NCBI RefSeq assembly: GCF_030463535.1
Contig: NC_132893.1
Location: forward strand, 31,761,724 to 31,825,723
Origin: Salminus brasiliensis
Taxonomy: Eukaryota; Chordata; Actinopteri; Characiformes; Bryconidae
Length of the DNA stretch: 64,000 bases
Direction of reading: 5' to 3'
Part shown: piece after piece, positions 1-12,000 of the stretch
How the letters are laid out: the number at the start of each line of letters is the position of its first letter
Position numbering within the stretch: the stretch's first letter is position 1
Program-made: the position numbers and the translations under genes
The notes under the pieces: generated by a model
Databases searched by the model: none
Seen by the model: the letters and a program-made list of their open reading frames with translations, nothing else
Told to the model about the DNA's origin: nothing

Positions 1-31
1 CGTCAGGCTTCCAGACAGCTTCTACTACAAT

Positions 32-532
32 CCATGGACAAAAGTATTGGGACACACCTCTTAATCATTGAATTCAGGTGTTTCATTTAGTACCATTGCC
101 ACAGGTGTATAAAATCAAGCCACTAGTTATGCAGTCTGCCTTTTTCCACGCGTCAGTGAAAGAATGGGAGGTTCTAAAGAGCTCACTGAACTCCAGTGTG
201 AAATTCCCTCCCTCCTAGATCTTCCACCATCAGCTGTGAGTGGTTTCATTGAACAGTGGAAGCATTTAGGAGAAACCATAGAGAGCAGCTCAGCCACCAA
301 GTGTAAAGCCACCACGTAAAGTTACAAAGCGGGGTCAGGGCCGAGTGCTGAGCTCAGAACATAGTGCAGAAAAGTCTCCAGCGCTCTGAGGCTGCAGAGC
401 TCTAGACCTGCTGCTTTTAGAGCTGCAAAAGGGAAACCAGCTCCATATTAATGCTTATAGGTTTAGAATGGGATGTCATTAAAGCTCCTGTAGGTGTAAT
501 GTGTATGTGTCCCAATACTTTTGTCCATATAG
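32..532. mobile_element. Deleted Tc1-like transposon, copy 1
   Basis: Terminal inverted repeats are visible: TGGACAAAAGTATTGGGACA at the left and its complement, ending in TTTTGTCCATA, at the right. The interior matches the copy at 53175-53655 in reverse orientation. It holds remnants of a Tc1-type transposase coding region, including part of the DNA-binding domain read on the plus strand near 330-360. It is too short (about 0.5 kb against about 1.3-1.6 kb for intact Tc1 elements) and broken by stops, so it is non-autonomous. It lies in paqr3 intron 2. Confidence 0.75.
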
Positions 533-791
533 CATTTATTTTGTGCAATTTTCCAGATTAGACTGTGTCACACAGTGTCAGAAACTACATAAGCAAGCCA
601 TTCTTAAGATATTCGTGCATGCAGTAAGCACCATGCTAATCAGTGGGGAATAAGCTTCCATTATTTGTTAGCTACATGAGCCTCACAGCTGCAGTGCAAA
701 ACTGAAGGAGCAAATCTGAACACGCTCCAAATGGCAGATTTTGCACATGTTGAAACCACTACTTCTGACAAAGACGTCTCTGTGCACCAAC

Positions 792-1222
792 CTGAAAGCA
801 AAACAGCCCTATGGAGTAGATGACATAGTCCTCCCTGGAAGCCCCAGCAGCCGGCAGCACGGAGGACATGTCGTTCACGCCCAGCAAGAAGAACAGCAGA
901 AAGCCCAGGAGGTGACTCCAGATGTTAACCGTCTCATTGGACAGAACGAATATGCTGCAACATTGAAACACACACACCCCTCTCAGAGTCCTTAAAGGCT
1001 TCAGCTGCATACTTTCAGTAAAAGGAACGGACCTTACCTTTTTAGACATAGCCTAGAGGGCAGGTGAGCCCTGTATCCATCAGTGATGTACGGGTTCTCT
1101 TTCAGAAACACAGGGATCTGTTCGTAAGTGTACAATCGGATCCCTCTTGGCACAAGAACCGGCCAGTACTGGTAGCTGCCCAGCTCGATGTAATGAGCAC
1201 TCTTCAGCATCTTTTGAGGCAT
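792..1222 (-). CDS. paqr3: PAQR3 (progestin/adipoQ receptor family member 3), 5' part only
   Basis: PAQR3 (RKTG) is a seven-pass Golgi membrane protein; in mammals it tethers Raf kinase and damps ERK signalling. Two coding exons are seen. Exon 1 is 1222-1038: ATG at 1222, 61 codons plus 2 bases, donor AAG|GTAAGG. Exon 2 is 954-792: acceptor TTGCAG, phase restored, donor CAG|GTTGGT. Together they encode residues 1-116. Exon 1 carries the conserved stretch with SAHYIELGSYQYWPVLVPRG. Exon 2 carries the PAQR signature NETVNIWSH (residues 68-76) and then a first hydrophobic segment, LLGFLLFFLLG. The identity of this N-terminal part to vertebrate PAQR3 is close. The other exons, about two thirds of the protein, lie left of the window; 1-790 holds none of them. 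The start is chosen because the first residues align with the usual PAQR3 N terminus. Confidence 0.93.
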
Positions 1223-1442
1223 CTTGGTTTATCTGGTCACAGCTGGCGTACAGGAGCACTGTGGACGAAACTTCAGTACATGAATAGATCTAGACAGGCA
1301 GGCAGGTAGACATGCTTACTAATAGGCTGTCTACTTAATGAGGCATTACACAACCCAAGGTCTGTCCACCAGTATTTAGACACCCATTGAAATTAGTGAA
1401 CTTCACTAATTTAAGGTGTACCCATATTTACTATAGTTTATT

Positions 1443-1520
1443 TATTAGTAGGGATGCACCAATACCACATTTTCCTTTCTGATACCGATACCAGATTTGC
1501 AAGTATCTGCTGATACAAAG
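1443..1520. mobile_element. hAT-like MITE end (GGGATGCACC family)
   Basis: TAGGGATGCACCAATACCAC followed by runs of GATACC and GTATC resembles the ends of fish hAT-type miniature elements. The opposite end is not recognised, perhaps because the tandem array that follows grew out of the element's interior. It lies upstream of paqr3 coding exon 1. The class is assigned from general similarity only. Confidence 0.4.
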
Positions 1521-1539
1521 TACAGATATTCAAAGACTT

Positions 1540-2287
1540 GAATCTTATCCCAAATAAAATATAATGAGCTTGAAAAAACAGCACTTACTGGCTGAGTTAT
1601 TATTATTGGTAGTTATTATAAGTTATTATTATCATCCTCTTATCCCAAATAAAATATAAGCTTGAAAGAACAGAATTTACTGGTTGAGTTAGAATTATTA
1701 TTATTAGTAGTAGTAGTGGTAGTAGCAGTGTTATTATTATTACTATTATTAGTGCTATTATTATTATTATTAATAATAATAATAATAATTACAATACTAC
1801 TAACAATAATAATGGATTAATAATATTAATAATACATCCCAACTATAATATAATAAGCTTGAAAGAACAGCATTTACTGGTCGAGTTCTAATTATTACTA
1901 TTATTAGTAGTAGTAGTAGGAGGAGGAGGAGGAAGAGGAGGAGTAGGAGTGGTGCCATTATTATTAGAATTGTTATTACTATTATTAGTGCTATTAATAA
2001 TAATCTTATCCAAATATAATAAGCTTGAAAGAACAGCATGTACTGGTTACGTTATAATTATTAGTAATATTATTAGTAGTAGAAGTAGTGCTAGTGCTAT
2101 TAATAATAGTAATTATAATAAATTATTATTATTATTATTATTAGTAGTAGTGCTATTAGTAGTAGTAGTAGTAGTAGTAGAAGTAGTGCTAGTGCTATTA
2201 ATAATAGTAATTATAATAAATTATTATTATTATTATTATTAGTAGTAGTGCTATTAGTAGTAGTAGTAGTAGTAGTAGTAGTATTGC

Positions 2288-2324
<37 letters not shown>

Positions 2325-2433
2325 TCTTATCCCAAATAAAATATAAGCTTAAAAGAACAGAATTTACTGATTGAATTCAAATTATTATTATTATTAGTAG
2401 TAGTAGTTATTTACTCTTATTAGTGCTATTAAT

Positions 2434-2466
<33 letters not shown>

Positions 2467-3166
2467 CTTATCCAAGCAAAGAATAAAATATAATAAGCTT
2501 GAAAGAACAGCATTTACTGGTTAAGTTATAATTATTACTAATATTAGTAGTAGTAGAAGTAGTAGTAGTGCTATTAATAATAGTAATCATAATAATTATT
2601 ATTAGTAGTAGTATTGCTATTATTATTATTGTTGTTGTTGTTTATTTATTATCCCAAATAAAATATAAGCTTGAAAAAACAGCACTTACTGGCTAAGTTA
2701 TTATTATTGGTAGTTATTATAAGTTATTATTATCATCCTCTTATCCCAAATAAAATATAAGCTTGAAAGAACAGAATTTACTGGTTGAGTTAGAATTATT
2801 ATTATTATTAGTAGTAGTGGTAGTAGCAGTGTTATTATTATTACTATTATTAGTGCTATTAATAATAATAATAATAATAATAATAATCTTATCCAAATAA
2901 AATATAATAAGCTTTAAAGAACAGCATTTACTGGTTAAGTTATAATTATTACTAATGATTAGTAGTAGTAGTGCTATTAATAATAGTAGTCATAATAAAT
3001 TGTTATTAGTAGTAGTATTGCTATTATTATTATTATTATTATTATCCTCTTATCCCAAATAAAATATAATAAGCTTGAAAGAACAGAATTTACTGGTTGA
3101 GTTAGAATTATTATTATTATTAGTAGTAGTAGTAGCAGTGTTATTATTATTACTATTATTAGTGCT

Positions 3167-3199
<33 letters not shown>

Positions 3200-3722
3200 C
3201 TTATCCAAATAAAATATAATAAGCTTTAAAGAACAGCATTTACTGGTTAAGTTATAATTATTACTAATGATTAGTAGTAGTAGTGCTATTAATAATAGTA
3301 GTCATAATAAATTGTTATTAGTAGTAGTATTGCTATTATTATTATCATTATTATTATTATTATCATCCTCTTATCCCAAATAAAATATAATAAGCTTGAA
3401 AGAACAGAATTTACTGGTTGAGTTAGAATTATTATTATTAGTAGTAGTAGTAGTGGTAGTAGCAGTGTTATTATTATTACTATTATTAGTGCTATTATTA
3501 ATAATAATAATAATAATCTTATCCAAATAAAATATAATAAGCTTTAAAGAACAGCATTTACTGGTTAAGTTATAATTATTACTAATGATTAGTAGTAGTA
3601 GTGCTATTAATAATAGTAGTCATAATAAATTGTTATTAGTAGTAGTATTGCTATTATTATTATTATTATTACCCTCTTATCCCAAATAAAATATAATAAG
3701 CTTGAAAGAACAGCATTTACTG
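1540..3722. repeat. AT-rich tandem array of about 150-170 bp half-units
   Basis: A segment reading CTTATCCCAAATAAAATATA, then AAGCTTGAAAGAACAG and TTACTGGTT, recurs about a dozen times. The copies are separated by variable ATT/AGT trinucleotide runs. Two half-units alternate: one with CAGAATTTACTGGTTGAG, the other with CAGCATTTACTGGTTAAG. The composite unit is therefore about 320-340 bp. Nearly every half-unit keeps a HindIII-type AAGCTT. No coding potential is seen; long frames here come from the trinucleotide period. It is probably within the first intron of paqr3. Confidence 0.88.
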
Positions 3723-4461
3723 GAAAATTTCAGATCTATAAAAATGTCTCTATAGTTTGCAACTCCACATCTGCTTTCTGACCCACGGTCACAGCTGTAT
3801 TTACTGCCCATGTCTCTGTCCTTCACTGCTCGACTCCGGTCACTCTCCTGCACTGCTGTTTCATTAGGCTGTAAAGCCCTGCACTGGTAATAATGGCATT
3901 AAAACCAGGAAATTCATTTAACTGCATGCAATCAAATCCTCAGAGCCAGTTTCCAACAGGAGGGCAGAAGGGGGCGGATTCTTCAGAGACCCCAGAGTTC
4001 AGCAGTGACCCTAGACTGTTGACAGCAGAGCCCAGCAAACTGCTAGGAGTATCTTCAGCTTTGTAAACCTGCTCGCTAGAGATCAAGGGGAAATGCAGTA
4101 AATCGGTCAGATCCTCCTTAAATCGGAGGAGCTCCAGGCGCTGGGGAGAAAGCGCTGCATATTTAAGGTGGAGCTGGAAAATCGAGTGTGTATTTTTACA
4201 CTTACCACAACTACTGCTGACTGTCTTAGATTAACACTGACTAGACAAACCCCGCCGTGTTCACACCACTGTCTGAAACCGCCCCTCTGACCACTGGCTG
4301 TCCATACAGCCGCTGATTCCCCTGCTGACCGTCGCCACCATCAGAAGCCAGCCAGCCAGCTAACATGCTAACATGCTAACATGCTAACAACACCGCCTCT
4401 AACGCACGTTTATGAAGCTTTAGATGAAGTAAAGCACATTTTACCAGCCGAACTGTCTCAC
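3723..4461. other. Gene-free low-repeat segment beside the paqr3 leader
   Basis: This stretch has no exon with both splice borders and no recognised element. A short direct repeat of TAACATGC occurs near 4361-4388. It could be part of the first intron of paqr3. Confidence 0.4.
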
Positions 4462-4690
4462 CTTAAGGTGTCGACCCGGACACATCGCTCACAGGGCTGC
4501 TGTTGTTGTTGTTGTTGTTGTTGTTGTAGCATCGTGTCGCTGCTGGCCGGCCGAGCAGGCAGGCCGGGTGTGTGTGTGCCTCTGAAATGCTGCGACTGGA
4601 AACGCGCAGCGGATCCGCCTCTGTTCCAGTTCCGCAGACTTTCCTCACAGCCAGAAAAACCACGAGTTTTATACAAGCATTAATACAGTC
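4462..4690 (-). promoter_or_regulatory. paqr3: Candidate 5' untranslated exon and promoter of paqr3
   Basis: On the minus strand a strong donor, CTTAAG|GTGAGA, lies at 4462/4461, about 3.2 kb upstream of the paqr3 start codon. The sequence before it is the most CpG- and GC-rich of the first 7 kb. A possible acceptor (GTGACCAG) lies 10 bases before the paqr3 ATG. The putative exon has an interrupted CAA/CAG run that would read as polyglutamine in a short upstream frame. That the exon belongs to paqr3 is an inference from strand, position and the donor. It could also be a chance donor in a GC-rich patch. Confidence 0.4.
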
Positions 4691-4816
4691 TTCTCACACA
4701 GAGCCTCCCATATTTAATATGAGGAAAAGTGTATTGTTAAATTTGAAGAATTAAATCAGCAGTAATAAGAACTCATTCTGGCAAAATAAATATCAGCTTT
4801 TTATTAAATTAAATAA

Positions 4817-5652
4817 AATTAAGTTATTATTGCTTATTATTGTTGTTGTTGTTATTATTATTATTCTTATTAGCAGTAGTAGTAGCATTATTATTATTAT
4901 TATTATTATTATTAGCAGTAGTAGTAGTAGTAGTCATTGTAGTAGTAATATTGGTATTATTATTATTAGTAGTAGTAGTAGTAGTTGTAATAGTAGTACT
5001 AGTCATAGTAGTAGTAGTATTGGTATTGTTCTTATTATTATGATTATGATTATTATTATTATTATTAGCAGTAGTAGTAGTAGTCATTGTAGTAGTAATA
5101 TTGGTATTATTATTATTATTAGTAGTAGTAGTAGTTGTAGTAGTAGTCGTAATAGTAGTACTAGTCATAGTAGTAGTAGTATTGGTATTGTTCTTATTAT
5201 TATGATTATGATTATTATTATTATTATTATTATTAGCAGTAGTAGTAGTAGTCATTGTAGTAGTAATATTGGTATTATTATTATTAGTAGTAGTAGTAGT
5301 AGTTGTAATAGTAGTACTAGTCATAGTAGTAGTAGTATTGGTATTGTTCTTATTATTATGATTATGATTATTATTATTATTATTAGCAGTAGTAGTAGTA
5401 GTCATTGTAGTAGTAATATTGGTATTATTATTATTATTAGTAGTAGTAGTAGTTGTAGTAGTAGTCGTAATAGTAGTACTAGTCATAGTAGTAGTAGTAT
5501 TGGTATTATTGTTATTATTATGATTATTATTGTTATTATTATTATTATCAGTAGTTGTCATAGTAATGGTAGTCATAGTACTACTAATGGTATTCTTCTT
5601 CTTATTATTATTATTCTTATTATTATCAGTAGTCGTAGTAGTAGTAGTATTG

Positions 5653-5689
<37 letters not shown>

Positions 5690-5968
5690 CAGTAGTTGTA
5701 ATAGTAGTACTAGTCATAGTAGTAGTAGTATTGGTATTATTGTTATTATTATGATTATTATTGTTATTATTATTATTATTATCAGTAGTTGTCATAGTAA
5801 TAGTAGTCGTAGTAGTAGTAATGGTATTCTTCTTCTTCTTATTATTATTATTATTATTATCAGTAGTCGTAGTAGTAGTAGTATTGGTATTATTATTATT
5901 ATTATTATTATTATCAGTAGTTGTAATAGTAGCAGTAGTCGTAGTAGTAGTAATGGTATTCTTATTAT
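4817..5968. repeat. Trinucleotide-derived higher-order array (ATT/AGT/AGC)
   Basis: This is about 1.15 kb of ATT, AGT and AGC triplets. A longer unit of about 170 bp, with markers GTCATTGTAGTAGTAATATT and ACTAGTCATAGTAGTAG, repeats four to five times between 4920 and 5510, then decays to the right. Because every period is a multiple of three, both strands stay open for hundreds of codons (Ile/Ser on plus, Asn/Thr on minus). I judge these frames to be artefacts, not genes. Confidence 0.9.
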
Positions 5969-7108
5969 ATCAAGTCTTGACAGTTGTCAAGGTGTCCAAA
6001 TTTCATGATGAATGGACCAATAAAAATGCATACTGTAAATATGTTTTTTTCCTGGTTGAACTTATATTATATTTACATATGACGTAAAAGTATAATCATT
6101 CAGCCAGGTTCTATGGACTATTATTATTATTATTATTATAGAACAATTAGGGTAATATCTTATGAGCTCAAAAGCTTCTTTATTCAACATGTAGCATCCT
6201 TCAAAAAAGATGTGATCTGCTTTCCTTTTCAATAATGTGAAATATCTCTTACAGGCTTACAACTAAGAGGATGTGGGGTTTTTCATTTATCCAGACGGAC
6301 ACACCTTCTTAAAAATCAGTTGATTTAATTTGACAGCAGTGGTCAGGAGATTAATCAGCAATGCTATTGTGTGCTCTATCCGATTGAGAGACATAAGATT
6401 ATTGTTACATGTCTGTTTACTGCCTTTCACTTATGTTCATGTACAGGCACTGAGGGCAGGGTGAGGTCCAGGAACACCAGAGGCCTGAGCCTTTATACTG
6501 TATTTGGAGGATTATCAGCCTGCTTGGGACTGTAACATTCAAGCACAAGCGTCTGCAAGCACAATATTTCCAATAATTCATTGTACAAATTCGTGTAAAT
6601 AGACCAGTGCATATTTTTACTCATCAAACCATGTTTGCTAAATGAAAACTATAATTGATACTTTAGGTTTTGATAAAACTGTTAATTTTACCATTAATTA
6701 AAACCTTAAATTCTACTCTTTAATGCTTCTCTCGCTCAAAATCAGCATATATGACCAGCACTTCATACTGCAGCTAAAAGTTAGGTTTGCAAAGTCGTTA
6801 GAAAAATATCAGACGTGTCAAACGTATGAAAAAACGCATGAAATAGTAAAATTACAACTACTAGTGCACACCTAGAAGCACACTGACTGTCCAGGACACC
6901 GTTTATCAAAAAACCCCATCCATCCATCCATCTTCTTATCCTCTTTGCCCTGGTCAGGGTTGCGGTGGGTCCGGAGCCTACTCAGAATGATTGGGCGCAG
7001 GACAGGAACACCCCCTGGACAGAGCGCTAGTCCATCCCAGGGTTGTCCAGAAATCATGTGCACAAAGAAACAGGCACTTAAGACACTTAAGAAGACACAG
7101 CAGTTGGC
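5969..7108. other. Intergenic or antxr2 3' UTR region
   Basis: This follows the antxr2 stop codon on the minus strand and may contain its 3' UTR. A minus-strand AATAAA is present near 6178-6184, about 0.9 kb after the stop. A dispersed-repeat fragment (TTTCATGATGAATGGACCAA) lies at 5999-6018. A non-LTR-type repeat tail lies at 6895-7045. No coding exon is seen. Confidence 0.45.
6895..7045. repeat. Dispersed repeat with CCATCCATCCAT tail
   Basis: The block starts with CATCCATCCATCCAT and runs through text resembling GGTCAGGGTTGCGGTGGGTC to CTAGTCCATCCCAGGG. It looks like a common fish interspersed repeat, probably the 3' end of a non-LTR element with its simple tail. The family name is not certain. 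It would fall in the 3' UTR or just downstream of antxr2. Confidence 0.5.
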
Positions 7109-7630
7109 CTAACGACTCTGAATCCTCGTGAACTTGATGCAGCGTCCCTGAAACACAAACAGAGCAGCAGGATGCTGCAATTAAAATGATGAGAAGGTTA
7201 ATGGTCAACCAGCCCAGAGGCTCTCCACACCATTATCTACACCCGTCACTCTGTGGGTCCTCCTCGCTCGCCTCCCCTCATTATCTCCTATCAATATAAA
7301 ACATGACAAAAGACCTGACGCCCCTCTCCCACACAGAGCTGCTTGTGCCCTCATTTAGAGACCGGTAAAACGGCCTGTCCCACCATCCGTTTGCTAGTGC
7401 ACATCAGACTCATCCCGAACCGTCGATGGCACTCCTTCATTCACATCAGGTTCTGTAAATGCTTGTCATGCGGCCTGGAGGAATCGCTCTGGCATGTTTC
7501 CCCACACTGACATTTACAATAATTTGGAATAATTGAACTCAATTGAAGGAGTTTTGATTCTAACGGGCATTGAGGAGGCCCCCGTCTTAAAGGTAAATCA
7601 GGCATGAAGAATGAGTCCAGCCTAATGTTG

Positions 7631-7679
<49 letters not shown>

Positions 7680-8991
7680 CTGTGAGCACAGAGCAGGTAC
7701 CGGTAACAAACAAGACTTCAGGCAACCTGGTAATACAGACACCTTGCTCTGGTGTAAAAATTCCTGAATACATGATAATCACCTAAAATTAGGACTTTCC
7801 AGCAAATATCTGATTTATTGAATGACGTTAAGTGGTGTATCAGCCACGTCTGACCACAAAGCTATCTCGCCAGTCTCATCACACAAGATATTTTATCACA
7901 CCTACCACCCCATACACACACTCTGCACCTATAGTGTATGTATATTGTGTGTATAGTGTCTGTATAGTGTCTGTATAGTGTGTATATTGTATGTACATTG
8001 TGTGTATAGTGTATGTATAGTGTACGTACATTGTATGTATAGTGTGTATAGTGTACATACATTGTATGTATAGTGTGTCTAGTGTATGTATAGTATAGGC
8101 AAAGATTACTTTTAGACTACTTTGTTTATTATATGTTAAGTTCATTCGGTGCATTTCTATTGGTCCATTCATCATGGAATTCCGACCCAGCAAAAAGAAC
8201 AGCCATAATCACATTAAATCAATCTCTTACAGTATGAAACAAAGCCTGATGGACACCCCTATTCATGTAGGCCACGCCTGCCCAACAGTCTGACTTGGCC
8301 CCACTCAGCCTTTTCTTCTCATTTTTACCCAGTAGAGCTGAGTTGTGCTGGAACTCTGCTTACACATTTGCCAACATGGCAGACAATTTTGGCTTTGTTT
8401 TTATAGAACAGAAAGGAAAGGAACCACAGCAGCCATGTTTTCTACAGTCATTGCTCTACACAGACTGGACCGATCTATTTCAGCATAGACTGCAAAACAG
8501 CAAATAGCAAAATACTGGTCTTTTAAAAGAGCAATTAAGCCATAAACAGTAATAAGGCTGAAATGCTTTATATAAAAGTCCTATATACTGCAGCCTGCCT
8601 TTCTGAAACTGAAATATGAAATAAATTAAATACGTACATATCTGTGCATATCTATTACTCTATTAAAACTGTAACCCCCGTATTAGCTGCAGTGCTCCAT
8701 GACCTCCATGTTTGTCGGCCCACTGAAGCCCAAACTGAGTGTGACAGTCAGGTCAGTGTGATGTCAGAGGTCACCCTCCACTCAGAGATATCAGGGCAGA
8801 GTCTCATCGCTGACAGCTGGAAACTCGACAGCCAGACTCCATCCCCTCATCTAATGATGCTAATAGTGATGAATTCTCACTGACACTGATTGTGTGTGTG
8901 TGTGTGTGTTTCATCATAGGTCAATGTGTGTGTGATAGGTTCCATTTCTAACCAGCTTAACAACCACACCCAGCCTAAATGGAGCAGTTCA

Positions 8992-9027
<36 letters not shown>

Positions 9028-12000
9028 AGTTTTTTTTTGTGCTGGTAAGCTGAAGAGTAAGCTGGGAAGCCCGAGACAGCCTCCAAATCCAGTTTTGTTC
9101 GGCTCTGGAACCGTTTCCCCATAAAAGCCTTCAGCACTCAGAACAGCATCATACCTTGTCATTTGCTGAGGGTCTCATGACGGCCACTCGGTCATACTGT
9201 CGCCGTAGCAACGCCAGCAAAGCATCAAAGCGGCCCTGAAATCACAGCATTAACAGAGAAGTGCAGCGTTACAGAAAAAAAGCCCCCTTATATGAGCCAT
9301 CAGCCATGAAATAGCTAACAGACATAATAGAGGCTAATGTAGCAAGCAGGTAATGGAAGCATATACACGATCTGTCCAAATGTTTGTAGACACCCCTTCT
9401 ACTGAATGTATTCAGCTACTGTGTAAGTTGCACTCACTTCTGACACATATGTGCAAATGCACACACACAGCTTGTCTAGTCCTGTAGAGAAATACTGCCA
9501 ATAGAATAGGACTCTCTGGAGCAGATAAACATGAACCTACTGGCACCATGCTGTCTAATGCCAGGGGTGGGCTAGAGGGGTATAAAGACCCCAGCATTGA
9601 GCTGTGGAGCAGAGGAAGAACTGTGTTCTCTGGAATGATGGTTGGTGCCCCATCCAATACTTTTTGGATACGTTTGGGAGTTAGGGAGGATGAGGTGGGG
9701 TGGTGATCATCACCAAACATCCTGACCTCACTAGTTACTCCAACAAAAGCAGGATCAGCTCTTTTTTAATACCCTTGATTTCAGAGGAAATATTGAATGA
9801 GCAGGCGTCCCAATACTTTTATGCAACATTATTAGCATTATATGTTGTTAATAACATTATTATCATTAATAATAATAATAATAATAATACTAACTAGTAT
9901 TACTATTAGACAGGCAGAGGGGTGCAACTTTGCCCCTCTAAGTTCTGTGTGAAGCAAGTGATGATTTAGACATGTGGTCGGTGTAACAGAAGCTTCTTTT
10001 AGCTACATTAGCATTGTGCTCCTGGGTAAGACTCACCTTAATCGGGGTGTACCATTTAGATGCTGTTGGGGGGCGATAGGGAGGGGGTGGTCTGGAAGGA
10101 GCTTTTACAATGGGCTCTTCCACCTCCTCTTCTGGCATTTTGACCACAGCGTTTTTGGCTTTCTCCAGTCGCGCTCCTTCCTCTGTAGAGCCTTTCTCCC
10201 CCCAGCGAACCTGTAGAACAAAGAGGGTCAGGGTTTTTAATCCAGTGCTTATGCCTTAAGTCCTTGACCTGCAGTTGATTTAAGGTTGAGTGAGTGGATG
10301 CAGCATATTTACAGCATTTACAGGGTAGGTAACTGTTGGGTTGGGTAACTGAGGATGGCGGCAGTGGGGTGACTGGTGTGTGCAGCAGTGCTCAGCCACC
10401 CTAGATAACCTGTAAAATCACTAATAGTAATATTCTATGCTCTAATACAGGCTATGGACTGATTATGTGTCATTTTCAATTTAGAAGCCTGTGCACAGAC
10501 ACAGGTTTGGGATTTGGATGTGAACCCCACTCATCGCTGGGATTTCTATTTAAATGAATGTAATTGCAGTTATATGACTACTAAAACTACATGCTTTACA
10601 ACAAGACATATTTCCATCCCACCTCCATGCGTTTGATCCCTCCAGCACCCCTCCCTCCATAGTAGGAGGCATCCACAGTGGGCCACTTCTGTTTAGGCAG
10701 TGGGTCCTCCTCTGGCTCCTGTGGAAGAAACATTGCAGACTGCAGAAATCTTTGGCAAATCACTGAGAAGTCCACTATGGCCCTGGGGTCGCGAGTTGGA
10801 ATCCTGAGTCATGGCGCTTTGCCATCAGCTGCCGGAGTCGGAGAGAGCACAATAGCCGATGCTCTCTCCGGATGGGTAGATGGGCTCTATTCACTCATCA
10901 TTCTTAAAGCTATGGAGTAGTGACACATCCTATCCCCCCTGGACATATCCTATCCCCTTGACTGTTCCATTGGTTAAAACTGTCATACTTATATGCCAGA
11001 TTAAAATTTATTGAAAGGTTAACAATATAATATTGTTGTTGCTACACTGGCATATAAAACTGATACCAACAGGTAAAGCTAGTTATCGTGGACTTGCTAT
11101 CCACTATCGAGCTAACTTTGTGCAAGATCAGCAGATAATTGGGCTCTAAATAAATTAATAAAGAGATACAAAAAACAACTACCACTAGATAAAACACATT
11201 GTGAAGGGGGGTGGCAAATCGGCTGGCTGACTAGTAGCATGATAGCTAATACAGTCGTGGGGGTGGACCAGCTCTAATGAGTAGCATGCTAGCTACATCG
11301 ACTGGCTAACTTATTGGTTAGACCTAGATGGTCCTTCTGTTAGATGATGTCAGAGGGGATGTGTCCAGGGGGGGTAGGATGTCACGACAGCGGCACAGGT
11401 GTCATGTCTCCAGGTGTCTCCAGGTGACCCGCCACTTTCCTCTGAGTGTGCCGGCTGCCAGGTGATGCCACATCAGTGGCAGTTTGAAAAGAGACAGTGT
11501 CTGGCTTTGTATGTATTGGAGGAGATGTGTTGAGAAGTGTTATATCCTTACCCTCCTAGTGCCAGGAGCATTTCTACTGCTAGGGGGAGCTACGATCAGG
11601 TGGGTGCCAAATTGCCGGGAAATGATAGAGGGTGCGAATGCTTATAATTATAGCCTGTCTGTTTGTATGGTGTATTTTCCTCATTTCTGAAGCATTTTAT
11701 TAATTTAATATGAGAAAAGTGGACTGAAAGCTTTAGAGACAGGAGCTATAGTGGTAAACGTTACTCACTGACTTTCACACAATGATTTATTATGGTAAGC
11801 AATCATTTTTTCAGAACATAAATGTCTTATTTAGATGTAAAATCAGTAGCTGAGTATCTTACTAACGACTAATTCTCCAACAGATAAATATAAACCACAG
11901 TCTACTTACAGGAACTGGGCGCGGGGGAGGAGGTCGGGATGGGGGTGGATCCCTAATGACCTGTGAAATAACACATACACACCTCATATTCAGAATTACT

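Noticed and set aside
4827-6008. Open frames of 322 (minus) and 392 (plus) codons rich in Asn/Thr or Ile/Ser
   Set aside because: They are produced by a trinucleotide-based array with period divisible by three; no non-repeat domain, splice border or start context.
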